From assembly GCA_017410745.1 (NCBI GenBank), contig JAFPPJ010000226.1, positions 1 to 13,272 on the forward strand: 13,272 nucleotides of DNA. Direction: 5' to 3'. The notes beneath the pieces were generated by a model, which had not been told where the DNA came from, searched no databases, and saw nothing but the letters and a program-made list of their open reading frames with translations. Every line of letters starts with the position of its first letter. The first letter of the stretch is position 1. The position numbers and the translations under genes were made by a program. Source of the stretch: Oscillospiraceae bacterium (GTDB lineage: Bacteria > Bacillota > Clostridia > Oscillospirales > Ruminococcaceae). This document shows, one piece after another, positions 1 to 7,080 of the stretch.

Positions 1-51
1 ATCGCACGCCGCACCCTTTCCAAGGCATACCGCAAGGTCGGCTTCAACTAA
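1..51 (+). CDS. C-terminal end of an upstream gene (partial)
   Basis: Frame 1 is open from the first base and reads IARRTLSKAYRKVGFN before TAA at 49-51. The 16 residues are basic and helix-like, but too few to assign a family. It is called coding because the frame enters from the window edge, ends directly before a GC hairpin (53-67), and is followed by clearly non-coding repeat DNA. The protein cannot be identified from this fragment. Confidence 0.55.
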   Translation: MARRTLSKAYRKVGFN

Positions 52-52
52 G

Positions 53-67
53 GCAGGCTGAGCCTGC
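53..67. terminator. GC hairpin just after the upstream stop codon
   Basis: GCAGGC-TGA-GCCTGC is a perfect 6-bp stem with a 3-nt loop, starting 2 bp after the TAA of the preceding gene. No T-run follows, so it is a weak candidate for an intrinsic terminator. It could equally be one of the GGC/GCC hairpins of the repeat region 53-260. Confidence 0.35.
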
Positions 68-80
68 ACCCACCCGGTAC

Positions 81-229
81 GCATTTGCAGCAAACCTCTC
101 GTACTATCCTCGGAACATAGGTCGGTACGAGACCACCCGGTCGGCAAAGCCGACTGTTACCCGCCAGGCAAAGCCCGGATCTGACCGATAGGCATTTGCA
201 GCAAGCACGCCGTACTATCCCCGGAGCAT
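81..229. repeat. Two diverged copies of a 38-bp intergenic repeat with GC hairpins between
   Basis: A 38-bp unit occurs at 81-118 and again at 192-229. Both copies begin GCATTTGCAGCAA, share the core GTACTATCC and end CGGA(A/G)CAT, with about 7 mismatches. Between them lie small hairpins: GTCGGC-AAA-GCCGAC at 140-154 and a GGC-AAA-GCC stem near 168-176. On the minus strand the repeats lie in an open 68-codon frame that gives two CCKC motifs, but a frame shared by two copies of a repeat need not be a gene. The layout resembles a dispersed structured intergenic element or non-coding RNA more than a coding gene. Confidence 0.6.
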
Positions 230-266
230 TGGATAGCACAGTATTCGTTTGCACGATAGGTTGAGT

Positions 267-290
267 TAATACTAATTACTCATTAAAAAG
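267..290. repeat. AT-rich motif matching the termini of the MITE-like element at 9229-9397
   Basis: TAATACTAATTACTCATTAA followed by AAAG lies 11 bp before the gene at 302. The core ACTAATTACTCATTA also occurs, in reverse complement, in the left terminal repeat of the 9229-9397 element, and ATACTAATTACT occurs in its right end. It is probably a solo end or remnant of the same small mobile element family. It may also supply promoter-like AT-rich DNA for the downstream gene. Confidence 0.5.
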
Positions 291-301
291 TGGTATGAGA
301 T

Positions 302-1015
302 ATGGAAACTTCCGGAAAGAAACGCTCAAAAGCATGGATAGTCTTTTTGCTATTCATCCCCCTGGCCGTGCTTCTCCGGTTAGTCAGCCTGTTATTCTTT
401 GATACGGATATCATTCTTCCCTCCACTGCAAACGCAAATGCAAAGCTGCTTTTCACAAATACCGCCGTGCTCTGCACCGAAGCTGATTCCTCCGGCGTAT
501 CCGTGCCCGACGGTATCTATGCGGGCAGGCTGAAATACGACACCGAACCGGATGATTTGTACCGCAACTTTTCCCCCGACGGCATAAACGCCGCCCTATG
601 CTATCTCATGGGCGATCACAGCAGCAGCTATTACTGCGTGGCGGTCAGGGACAACACACCTGTTGCCGCATACTGGAGCGCTATGCCCATTCCGTATGAC
701 CGGGCGGAAGACCTCATCGGTTCTTATGAACACGGCGTTCAGCCCTTCATAGGCATTATGGTGATATATACGGTGAGCCGTCCGTATTCTCTCGGCGGAT
801 ATCCGAATGAATGTTTTACCGATGATAATACGATACCCTCATACGGCACATCGCTGCCCGTTTACAGAACAGGCTCTGTCCCTGTGACCGAACGGATAAA
901 GTTTCTGCCCGAAGAAGTGGGCATCATAAACATATATATCCTGCTGTGCCTTATCTATGGCGCATATCTGCTTATAAAGGCACGTAAACACATGACAAGA
1001 CGAAAGGAACGATAA
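302..1015 (+). CDS. Unknown membrane protein with two transmembrane helices
   Basis: This 237-residue protein is of unrecognised family. A basic N-terminus (KKRSK) precedes a hydrophobic helix at about residues 11-33. A polar domain of about 170 residues follows (roughly 35-205), rich in Tyr, Ser and Asp. A second helix lies at about 207-225, followed by a basic tail (KARKHMTRRKER). The positive-inside rule puts both ends in the cytoplasm and the central domain outside. It has four cysteines (58, 100, 112, 171), so a disulphide is possible. The stop is 4 bp before the next ATG, so it is almost certainly co-transcribed with the CNNM-type transporter and may work with it, but no function can be given. 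The ribosome binding site is weak (AAAAAGTGG), and the ATG at 302 is the only one compatible with the N-terminal helix. Confidence 0.85.
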   Translation: METSGKKRSKAWIVFLLFIPLAVLLRLVSLLFFDTDIILPSTANANAKLLFTNTAVLCTEADSSGVSVPDGIYAGRLKYDTEPDDLYRNFSPDGINAALCYLMGDHSSSYYCVAVRDNTPVAAYWSAMPIPYDRAEDLIGSYEHGVQPFIGIMVIYTVSRPYSLGGYPNECFTDDNTIPSYGTSLPVYRTGSVPVTERIKFLPEEVGIINIYILLCLIYGAYLLIKARKHMTRRKER

Positions 1016-1019
1016 TCCT

Positions 1020-2276
1020 ATGGAATATGCGGCGATAGTTCTGCTGCTTTTCCTATCCGCATTCTTCTCCGCATCCGAGACGGCATTTTCCTCCGTGAAC
1101 AAGATACGTCTCAAGCAGGCGGCCGAAACAGACAGAAGCGCCGCACTTGCACTCAGGATGACGGAAAACTATGACAAGACCCTTACCACTATACTCGTGG
1201 GAAATAATATCGTGAATATCCTCTCCGCATCACTGGGCACCGTGATATGCACCAAGCTGTTCGGCGCAGGCGGTGTGGGCATCGCCACCATTGCCATGAC
1301 GGTGCTCGTGCTGATATTCGGCGAGATACTGCCCAAGTCCCTTGCCAAGGACAACGCCGAGGCGCTGTCGAAGCGCTTTGCTGCACCGCTGGCATTTCTC
1401 GGCGTGATACTCACCCCCGTGACGTTCCTGTTCTCACAGCTCAAGGCTCTTGTATCCCGCAAGAACGAGACGCCTTCCGTCACCGAGGATGAGCTCAAGT
1501 TCATCATCAACGAGATCGAGGAGGAGGGCGTGCTTGAGGAGCGCGAGCGCGACATCGTGCGCTCTGCCCTTGAGATAGACGATATGAAGGTGTCCGAGGT
1601 GCTCATCCCCCGTGTACACATAATCGCCGTAGAGGAGAGCGACAGCATCGAGCATATCCGCGAGGTATTCTTCGAAGAGCGCTACTCCCGCCTGCCCGTA
1701 TATGACGGCACCATCGACAATATCACGGGCTTCATCCATGAGAAGGACTTCTTCCGCTTAGGCGAGAATGACAGCACCGAGAGCATCATCAAGGACATCC
1801 TCTATGTGACGGAATTTGAGACTGTCTCCGCCGTGCTCTCGAAGATGCAGAAGAGCAAGATACACATGGCCGTTGTCAAGGATCAGTACGGCGGCACATA
1901 CGGTCTTGTCACGATGGAAGATCTTATCGAAGAGATACTCGGCGAGATATATGACGAAGCCGACGAGGAGGACGAGAGCTTCCGCTTCATCGGCGAGGAG
2001 GACGGCAGCTGCATATACGAAGCGGCCGCAGAGCTTAGCATCAACGACTTCCTCGAAAAGGCGGGCATTGATGCGGACATCGACTGTGACAGCGTTACTC
2101 TCGGCGGTCTTGCAATGGAGATATCAGGCAGGATACCCGACGAGGGCGAGAGCGTAGATGTGCCCATATCCGACGGCGTGCTCTCACTCACCGTCACGGA
2201 CGCCGAGGAGAGCAAGATAAACAGGCTCAATATCACCCATCATATCGGCAAGACCGACAGCAGCCCCGCGGGCTGA
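1020..2276 (+). CDS. CNNM/TlyC-family (DUF21-CBS-CorC_HlyC) divalent-metal transporter
   Basis: This is a 418-residue hemolysin-family protein of the CNNM/CorC type, a membrane transporter associated with magnesium or cobalt efflux; the older name 'hemolysin C' is misleading. The DUF21 membrane domain is at about residues 1-180, with hydrophobic segments near 3-23, 58-78, 85-107 and 122-142. The N-terminal SASETAFSS and the GEILPKS motif (101-107) are family hallmarks. Two CBS domains follow (about 193-248 and 257-312; nucleotide-sensing in characterised members), including RYSRLPVYDG and TMEDLIEEILGEI, then the C-terminal CorC_HlyC domain (about 328-405, with SVTLGGLAMEISGRIP). The length is normal and no motif is missing. 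The start has AAAGGA upstream. It is the second gene of a two-gene unit that ends at a hairpin. Confidence 0.95.
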   Translation: MEYAAIVLLLFLSAFFSASETAFSSVNKIRLKQAAETDRSAALALRMTENYDKTLTTILVGNNIVNILSASLGTVICTKLFGAGGVGIATIAMTVLVLIFGEILPKSLAKDNAEALSKRFAAPLAFLGVILTPVTFLFSQLKALVSRKNETPSVTEDELKFIINEIEEEGVLEERERDIVRSALEIDDMKVSEVLIPRVHIIAVEESDSIEHIREVFFEERYSRLPVYDGTIDNITGFIHEKDFFRLGENDSTESIIKDILYVTEFETVSAVLSKMQKSKIHMAVVKDQYGGTYGLVTMEDLIEEILGEIYDEADEEDESFRFIGEEDGSCIYEAAAELSINDFLEKAGIDADIDCDSVTLGGLAMEISGRIPDEGESVDVPISDGVLSLTVTDAEESKINRLNITHHIGKTDSSPAG

Positions 2277-2281
2277 CACAT

Positions 2282-2325
2282 ATCCCCCGTACCATCCGAT
2301 GCAGTATGCGGATAGTACGGGGGAT
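2282..2325. terminator. Hairpin between convergent genes
   Basis: ATCCCCCGTAC at 2282-2292 pairs perfectly with GTACGGGGGAT at 2315-2325. The stem continues through ATCCG/CGGAT after a one-base mismatch on each side, so it is long and GC-rich. It begins 5 bp after the CNNM stop and ends 4 bp before the AraC stop. Neither side has a good T-run, so it probably serves both genes as a folded 3' end. Confidence 0.7.
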
Positions 2326-2329
2326 CCTG

Positions 2330-3085
2330 TTATATACCGTGCTGATGCTCCGTATTCTTCGTATAATACTTCTCGCGGTACACCTTTGGCGTCATGCCCG
2401 TGATCTCCCTGAACACGGCGATAAACACGCTCTGCGTGGAAAATCCGAGAGATTCAGAGATCACAGGACAGGGCAGGTCGGTATATCGGAGCAGATTCTG
2501 CGCTGTATCCACCCGTGCTTCTTTCACAAAGCGCTTGAGCGGGATGCCGGTCTCCTGACGGAACAGCCTTGACAGATAGGCGGGAGACAGCCCTGCCTCC
2601 GCAGCAAGTGCTTTTACCGACAGATCCGCGCCTAAGTTCTCATAGATATAGTCGATGCACTTGCGGATATGCAGCGAGATGACCGCTTCCTTGCGTATCT
2701 CCTGCATTCGCTCCGTGAAATCAAGGCACATATCTTCATAGAGCCTGCATACACCGTCCGTCGTCCTGCAATCATCCGCCTTGAGCACATAGAGATCGGC
2801 CAGCGTATAGGCTTCCGTCTGCCCCATGCCCATATCCATGCAGGCGGAAGCGATCGCCGATGCACACAGGACAAAGTGGTATACAGCATTTCTCAGCTTG
2901 TTCCTTGACATTATCCTGTCATCAGCCGTCAAGAGCCCGCCGCAGCTGAGCTGCAGCCTGATTTTCTCCATATCCCCGTTGCAGATCGAAGTCAGCTCCA
3001 CCGGGTTCATTGTATGCTCCGAGCGCTTGAAATCATCCATCTTCTGCCTGAAAAGCATTGCATTGAGCTCATTTCTGATCTTCAT
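2330..3085 (-). CDS. AraC-family transcriptional regulator
   Basis: This is a 251-residue regulator. The C-terminal AraC/XylS DNA-binding domain occupies about residues 140-240, with both helix-turn-helix units visible: the first around LSVKALAAEAGLSPAYLSRL, the second ending GFSTQSVFIAVFREITGMTP, then the usual KVYREKYY tail. The first 130 residues are mostly helical and cysteine-containing, and look like the N-terminal domain common in Clostridia AraC proteins (NAVYHFVL..., YTLADLYV) rather than a sugar-binding cupin. The ATG at 3085 has AGGGGG upstream. It is divergent from the MATE pump, with 134 bp between starts, so it most likely controls that pump and itself. The inducer is unknown. 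Confidence 0.93.
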   Translation of the reverse strand: MKIRNELNAMLFRQKMDDFKRSEHTMNPVELTSICNGDMEKIRLQLSCGGLLTADDRIMSRNKLRNAVYHFVLCASAIASACMDMGMGQTEAYTLADLYVLKADDCRTTDGVCRLYEDMCLDFTERMQEIRKEAVISLHIRKCIDYIYENLGADLSVKALAAEAGLSPAYLSRLFRQETGIPLKRFVKEARVDTAQNLLRYTDLPCPVISESLGFSTQSVFIAVFREITGMTPKVYREKYYTKNTEHQHGI

Positions 3086-3109
3086 ATTACCCCCTGCCTT
3101 TCCCTGTCT

Positions 3110-3138
3110 ATTATATCACTTTTCAGCTATAAATTCAA
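3110..3138 (-). promoter_or_regulatory. Sigma-A promoter of the AraC gene
   Basis: Read on the minus strand: TTGAAT (3138-3133), a 17-bp spacer, then TATAAT (3115-3110), with an upstream TG giving an extended -10 (TGATATAAT). The AraC start codon is 25 bp downstream of the -10. The spacing is ideal and only the fifth and sixth positions of the -35 differ from consensus. Confidence 0.75.
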
Positions 3139-3173
3139 GTTTTCAGATATAATATACATCTGAGATGTGATAT
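3113..3173. promoter_or_regulatory. Symmetric operator region between the AraC and MATE genes
   Basis: An imperfect 14-bp inverted repeat spans the intergenic space: ATATCACTTTTCAG at 3113-3126 and CTGAGATGTGATAT at 3160-3173 (11 of 14 pair). Each arm overlaps the extended -10 of one of the two divergent promoters. Inside are two direct repeats, TTTTCAG at 3120-3126 and 3140-3146, exactly 20 bp apart and each followed by (C/A)TATAA. Half-sites two helical turns apart are typical of AraC-family binding. A smaller dyad CAGAT...ATCTG lies at 3144-3162. Confidence 0.55.
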
Positions 3174-3197
3174 AATTAAGCGAAATTATGTCGCTTA
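3168..3197 (+). promoter_or_regulatory. Extended -10 promoter and leader dyad of the MATE gene
   Basis: TGATATAAT at 3168-3176 is an exact extended -10 element pointing at the MATE gene, 43 bp before its ATG. No good -35 is present at the expected distance, as expected for an activator-dependent promoter. The dyad AAGCGA-N7-TCGCTT (about 3178-3197) covers the expected transcription start. It could be a further operator or a small leader hairpin. Confidence 0.55.
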
Positions 3198-3219
3198 TAC
3201 TTTGGCAGAGGTGATATGA

Positions 3220-4542
3220 ATGGATAATGCCAATGACCTGACAAACGGCAAAGTATCGGGAAAGCTGCTCGGTTTCTTCTTTCCCATGCTCCTTACCAAT
3301 CTTCTTCAGCAGATATACTCGGTAGCCGATACGGCTATCGTCGGGCGTGGTTTAGGCGACAACGCCCTCGGTGCAGTCGGCAATCTCTCGTCATTATCGC
3401 TGCTGATAATCGGCTTCTCGATGGGCATGACCGGCGGATTTGCCGTTATCATCGCACAGAACTTCGGCTCTGGCGATATGGCAGCTGTCCGCAAATCAGT
3501 TGCAATGTCTGTGAAGTTATCAGCGATACTGACAGTGATCCTGACGGCAGCGGGCTGCCTGCTTCTCAAACCTGTACTGCTCATGATGCGGACAGACCCT
3601 GTCATCCTGAAAGACAGCCTGATATACGGGTATATCATCTTCGGCGGACTATCCGCAACCATAGCGTACAATCTGCTTTCGGGCATCCTCCGCGCCGCAG
3701 GTGACAGCAGAACACCGTTCATCGCAATCATGATCTCCTCGGCTGTCAATATCGCTCTGGACTGTATACTGATATTTCTCTTTCATACAGGTGTTGAGGG
3801 AGCAGCGGCGGCAACCGTTGTATCACAAGGCATATCGGCGCTGATATGCTTTATTAAGATAAAACAGATGTCCGTTCTCGCTATCCGCAAGGATGATCTC
3901 AGACCGGATGCGGCAATGTCCCTGCTGCTGCTGAAAAACGGCATACCTATGGCGTGTATGAACTCTGTCACTGCGGTGGGATGCATGGTCGTCCAGGGGT
4001 ATGTCAATGACCGCGGCGCCGCCTATACATCCGCATATTCGGTATGCAGCAAGTATCTCAACCTGTTTATGCTCCCGTCTCTCACGGCAGGATTTGCAGT
4101 CTCGTCTTTTGTCAGCCAGAATTTCGGCGCAGGCAAGACCGGGCGTATCAGGCAGGGCGTTCGTGTGTGTCTGGGCATTGCTCTGGTCTCGTATCTGTGT
4201 TTAGGCTCTGCTATGGCACTGCTGTCGGGACAGCTTGCCGATCTCATGCTTGATGAGCGTGATACTATCGCTCTCGCCGCAGAATATCTCAGGATATGCG
4301 GTGCAGGGCTGATACTTCTGAACATACTGTTCATCTACCGCAATGCCGCACAGGGTATGGGCTATCCGTTCATTCCGATGCTGTCAGGATTTGCGGAAAT
4401 GGCACTGCGCATCCCTGCGATCATCTTCCTGCTGCCGCATATTGGATTTCGTGCAACTGCCTATGCGGAGATCGCCGCCTGGATCGGAGCGCTGGCGATG
4501 AATTTTGCAGCATATTCTATCCACCTCAGGCAGGCAGAATGA
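3220..4542 (+). CDS. MATE-family multidrug/metabolite exporter
   Basis: This 440-residue integral membrane protein belongs to the MATE (MatE/NorM-DinF) family and is predicted to have twelve membrane helices in two homologous halves. The first half carries the typical N-terminal signature (FFFPMLLTNLLQQIYSVADTA, then GRGLGDNALGAVG). The second half starts around residue 235 with GIPMACMNSVTA and later NFGAGKTGRI, matching NFGSGD in the first half. Family members exchange Na+ or H+ for drugs or cationic metabolites at the plasma membrane; the substrate here is unknown. The ATG at 3220 has AGAGGTG at 3207-3213. An ATG at 3215 is in another frame and hits a stop within four codons. Its stop is only 10 bp from the convergent phage-like operon, with no terminator between. 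Confidence 0.94.
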   Translation: MDNANDLTNGKVSGKLLGFFFPMLLTNLLQQIYSVADTAIVGRGLGDNALGAVGNLSSLSLLIIGFSMGMTGGFAVIIAQNFGSGDMAAVRKSVAMSVKLSAILTVILTAAGCLLLKPVLLMMRTDPVILKDSLIYGYIIFGGLSATIAYNLLSGILRAAGDSRTPFIAIMISSAVNIALDCILIFLFHTGVEGAAAATVVSQGISALICFIKIKQMSVLAIRKDDLRPDAAMSLLLLKNGIPMACMNSVTAVGCMVVQGYVNDRGAAYTSAYSVCSKYLNLFMLPSLTAGFAVSSFVSQNFGAGKTGRIRQGVRVCLGIALVSYLCLGSAMALLSGQLADLMLDERDTIALAAEYLRICGAGLILLNILFIYRNAAQGMGYPFIPMLSGFAEMALRIPAIIFLLPHIGFRATAYAEIAAWIGALAMNFAAYSIHLRQAE

Positions 4543-4552
4543 CCGTGTACCT

Positions 4553-5197
4553 TTATATCATAGCATCTGCCCTGCTGCACGCCGTTGACAGAGCCTCCAT
4601 CGCCCCGAGATATGCCGCTCCTGACAGCGGCGAATACCTCTCCTGCAGTGATGAATCGGGATATGACCCGCTCACATATCCCGTCCATGTGGTGATCTCA
4701 TCTATGGACTTCTCCGTGTGGGTATGATCCGTGTAGCGTATGTGATGCATCCGCACCGTTATCTCCGCGCGCAGACTGAAGGTCACGCTCTCTATGTATG
4801 TCTGTGCGCTTGCCGTGAGCCCCTCAAGGTCATAGTAGTCACGCCAGTATGTCCGTATCTCCCCGCCCTCGCTGTATATCGCCCGCTCCCGTCTGTACGC
4901 CGCAGCATCGGCGCTGCTGTATTTCGCCATGCATACCGCCTCCACAGGCACATCCCCCGAGTATATCACCGCCCATATGCACAGTGACTGCTCCTGTGTC
5001 ATGACCTGTGCCGCATCGCCTATCAGATTCATTATCACCCACGGCCGTTCATCCTCTCTTGCGCCATAGTGCATCTCATACCTGAACGCGCCTGTGATAT
5101 CCCCGGATGCGCATACCGGCAGAGCCAGTATATCATCTATGTTCCCTCTGCTCTCACTTTCCTCAAGTCCCAGCAGATACCCCGCTATAAAGCTCAT
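4553..5197 (-). CDS. Unknown protein, last gene of the phage-like operon
   Basis: This 214-residue protein is not recognised. It starts with a short hydrophobic stretch (MSFIAGYLLGL), a beginning common among small proteins coded near the tail genes of Clostridia phages. A mixed region rich in Trp and Tyr follows, then a His-rich segment (MHHIRYTDHTHTEK, about residues 149-162), and it ends SRADAMI. It overlaps the hub-like gene by ATGA (5194-5197) and has an excellent ribosome binding site (AAAGGAGGAG), so it is translated with that gene. Its position suggests a particle component at the distal end or a baseplate accessory, which is inference from order only. It could also be a cargo or effector gene. 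Confidence 0.8.
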   Translation of the reverse strand: MSFIAGYLLGLEESESRGNIDDILALPVCASGDITGAFRYEMHYGAREDERPWVIMNLIGDAAQVMTQEQSLCIWAVIYSGDVPVEAVCMAKYSSADAAAYRRERAIYSEGGEIRTYWRDYYDLEGLTASAQTYIESVTFSLRAEITVRMHHIRYTDHTHTEKSIDEITTWTGYVSGSYPDSSLQERYSPLSGAAYLGAMEALSTACSRADAMI

Positions 5198-6411
5198 GTC
5201 TCCTCCTTTACCAGCCTGATGTCCGTCTTCACCCCGCCCGACTGCACATAGCTGAGCAGATAGCTGCTGCCGCCGTATACTATGCGCCGCGAAGTGTCCG
5301 TTATCCTTTCTATCCTGTCGGGCATAGTGCCGTCCATCACCGCCCCGTCAAATCTCGTCACATTGTCCGTCACCGCAGAGAAGGCATGCCTTGCCGCCGA
5401 CCTCACATCGCCCGCAGCCTCCTCGCATATCCCGAAGCCCGTGCCGTCCGCACACGCCCCGCCGTATATCCTGCCTTCCACCAGACCCTTTTCAAGCTGT
5501 GATACGGGTATGTAGTCATACTCGTCCTCGCATATGTCCTCCGTGCAGGCATCCGCGTATACCTCCCCGCCGAAGTGTATCTCCGTCCTGTATGCGATGT
5601 ATGTCCTCCCCTCCCGGACAAAGCCGCTTATTCCCTCTGTAGGCACGGTCACGGGTATATGTCTCGCATAGAACGACTGCACCGTCTTCCCCGCAAGCGC
5701 CGCCGCTACAGCCTCCGTGCGCTCCTGTGTGAATGCATTTCCCCTGAGCCTTACCCTGTTATGCCATGACCCGCTGCCCGCACTGTATATCACCGATGAA
5801 GCCGTGTTTTCGGCAGTCACCGCCGTTATCGGCCCCTTCACCGAATGGATGTTCAGCACCGCATCGCCCATGGCATATTCGGCTGTCGCCTCCGTGAACG
5901 GCGTGAATACCAGCATATTGGCATTGCTGCATGACCACACACCGCACCCGTATTCGCTCACCGTCATGAGTATCTGCTTTGCGCATCTGCCCTTCAGATC
6001 CCCGGGGTACAGCGTCATCAGCGGCACGCCCGCCGCCCCCGCAAAGCCGCATTCCCGCGCAAGTGCAGGTATCAGCAGCGCCGACGAAGCCTCGCTCTCT
6101 CCGCTGTACGGCATCTCCAGCCGACGCATCAGATCATGCGCCGTGAGATGTACCACATCTCCGCTTCTCTTTATCCCATCCACATAATGATCCGCAAATC
6201 TCATGCCGTCGAGCGCTATCTCTATCCTGTCCCCGGGAGCTACGGCAAGCTCCCCGTATACCGACATCTTCAGCACCGACTCCACGAATCCGCATACCGC
6301 CAGCGTGCCTCTTGTCCTGAGCGAGCGTACCAGCTCCATTTTTATCCTGCCGGTATCGGTCTGAGCCCCGCCTATCCTCACCGTCACACGGCTAAAGGCA
6401 GCTGCGGACAT
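5194..6411 (-). CDS. Tail-hub/baseplate-like protein
   Basis: This is a 405-residue protein. The N-terminal 100 residues have the pattern of phage tail-hub proteins (gp27/gpD/XkdQ-like or DUF5048-like): a beta-rich start, a GDRIEIALDG strand pair, then a strand leading to VVHLTAHDLMRRLE, resembling the 'translate to local axes' segment of hubs. A CGVWSCSNANMLVFTPF segment follows near residues 155-171. This is resemblance of pattern, not a database match. If right, it would form the ring at the distal end of a tail and accept a fibre or plug. The ATG at 6411 overlaps the upstream gene (6392-6411), and it ends in an ATGA overlap with the next gene. No tape-measure gene precedes it, which is unusual for a hub. 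It could also be a different beta-rich structural protein. Confidence 0.6.
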   Translation of the reverse strand: MSAAAFSRVTVRIGGAQTDTGRIKMELVRSLRTRGTLAVCGFVESVLKMSVYGELAVAPGDRIEIALDGMRFADHYVDGIKRSGDVVHLTAHDLMRRLEMPYSGESEASSALLIPALARECGFAGAAGVPLMTLYPGDLKGRCAKQILMTVSEYGCGVWSCSNANMLVFTPFTEATAEYAMGDAVLNIHSVKGPITAVTAENTASSVIYSAGSGSWHNRVRLRGNAFTQERTEAVAAALAGKTVQSFYARHIPVTVPTEGISGFVREGRTYIAYRTEIHFGGEVYADACTEDICEDEYDYIPVSQLEKGLVEGRIYGGACADGTGFGICEEAAGDVRSAARHAFSAVTDNVTRFDGAVMDGTMPDRIERITDTSRRIVYGGSSYLLSYVQSGGVKTDIRLVKEET

Positions 6412-6751
6412 ACCCGCTCAGACGTATCTCCATCGTCCAGTAAAGCCCGTCCCTGTCCCGCTCGATAGCGGATGTGAGCCCGATGCAGTCCATCTGTGCC
6501 GTCACCTGCCCGGGCGACTCATATGTCACCTGTGCGCTCCCCGATGAGAGCGCCGCCGCTATCGCCTGTGCGGTCACATCGTCCACATCCGTGAGCGTCG
6601 CCTCTATCGTCACCCTTTCGCCCGTCCTCGTGCGTATCGTTTCGCCGTATCCGTTGACGAACTCCCCGCTGTATATGCCCTCATGCCTGCATATATAGCT
6701 TTCCTCTGTCAGATATCCGCTCACATCCACCGTGCCTATACCAAGATACAT
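6392..6751 (-). CDS. Small tail/baseplate-type protein, unknown
   Basis: This is a 119-residue beta-rich protein. The segment from NGYGETIRTRTGERVTIEA to the C-terminal WTMEIRLSGY has the layout of the short proteins found between tail tube and hub in Clostridia siphophages (DUF6711-like from memory, not verified). Start and stop are unambiguous: its ATG at 6751 shares a base with the TAA of the previous gene (TAATG), and GAGGGGAG lies just upstream. The 20-bp overlap with the hub-like gene suggests coupled translation. A tail-tube or distal-tail role is possible but unproven. Confidence 0.75.
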   Translation of the reverse strand: MYLGIGTVDVSGYLTEESYICRHEGIYSGEFVNGYGETIRTRTGERVTIEATLTDVDDVTAQAIAAALSSGSAQVTYESPGQVTAQMDCIGLTSAIERDRDGLYWTMEIRLSGYVRSCL

Positions 6752-7080
6752 TATTCTCCCCTCACTATCCTTATCTCCATTTCCGTGCCCACCAGAGAGG
6801 AGTATATCCTTCCGATGCTCACCTTCCCGCTCCCCTCACGCGCATATCCTCCCACTGCCGCGCGGTATGTCACCGTACTGCCCGCCATGCCTGCGCCGAG
6901 CAGCGCCTGTATCGCCGCATCTGCGCAAAGTCTGACCCTGAGCCTCAGCTCGCTTATGTCCGACTGTATCACCTCACAGTCACCGTCAAGCCTTCGCCTT
7001 TTCGCACATCTCGGTGAAAAGTCCGCCTCCGCCAGTATCACTCCCGTGCTAAGCAGCATACCGTCTATGTATATCTCCAT
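6751..7080 (-). CDS. Small unknown protein, possible tail component
   Basis: This is a 109-residue protein. The frame is open for another 71 codons upstream, but that part lies over the preceding gene. The likely start is the ATG at 7080, which shares one base with the upstream TGA (TGATG) and has GGGGAG at a good distance. The sequence begins MEIYIDGMLLSTGV, has a helical Ala/Leu-rich middle (LCADAAIQALLGAGMAG) and ends in strands (SLVGTEMEIRIVRGE). No family is recognised. By order it sits where a tail-tube or head-tail joining protein would be coded, although it is shorter than the usual tail-tube subunit. Confidence 0.75.
   Translation of the reverse strand: MEIYIDGMLLSTGVILAEADFSPRCAKRRRLDGDCEVIQSDISELRLRVRLCADAAIQALLGAGMAGSTVTYRAAVGGYAREGSGKVSIGRIYSSLVGTEMEIRIVRGE

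Noticed and set aside
48..254. Minus-strand 68-codon frame with two CCKC motifs as a cysteine-rich peptide gene
   Set aside because: Both motifs lie in the two copies of a hairpin-rich intergenic repeat, no good ribosome binding site precedes it, and the frame overlaps the upstream gene's stop. Kept only as a repeat feature and a low-level possibility.
1169..1648. 159-codon open frame antisense to the CNNM transporter gene
   Set aside because: It is a by-product of high GC and codon bias in a well-supported transporter gene. The product is low-complexity Ser-rich and has no recognisable domain.
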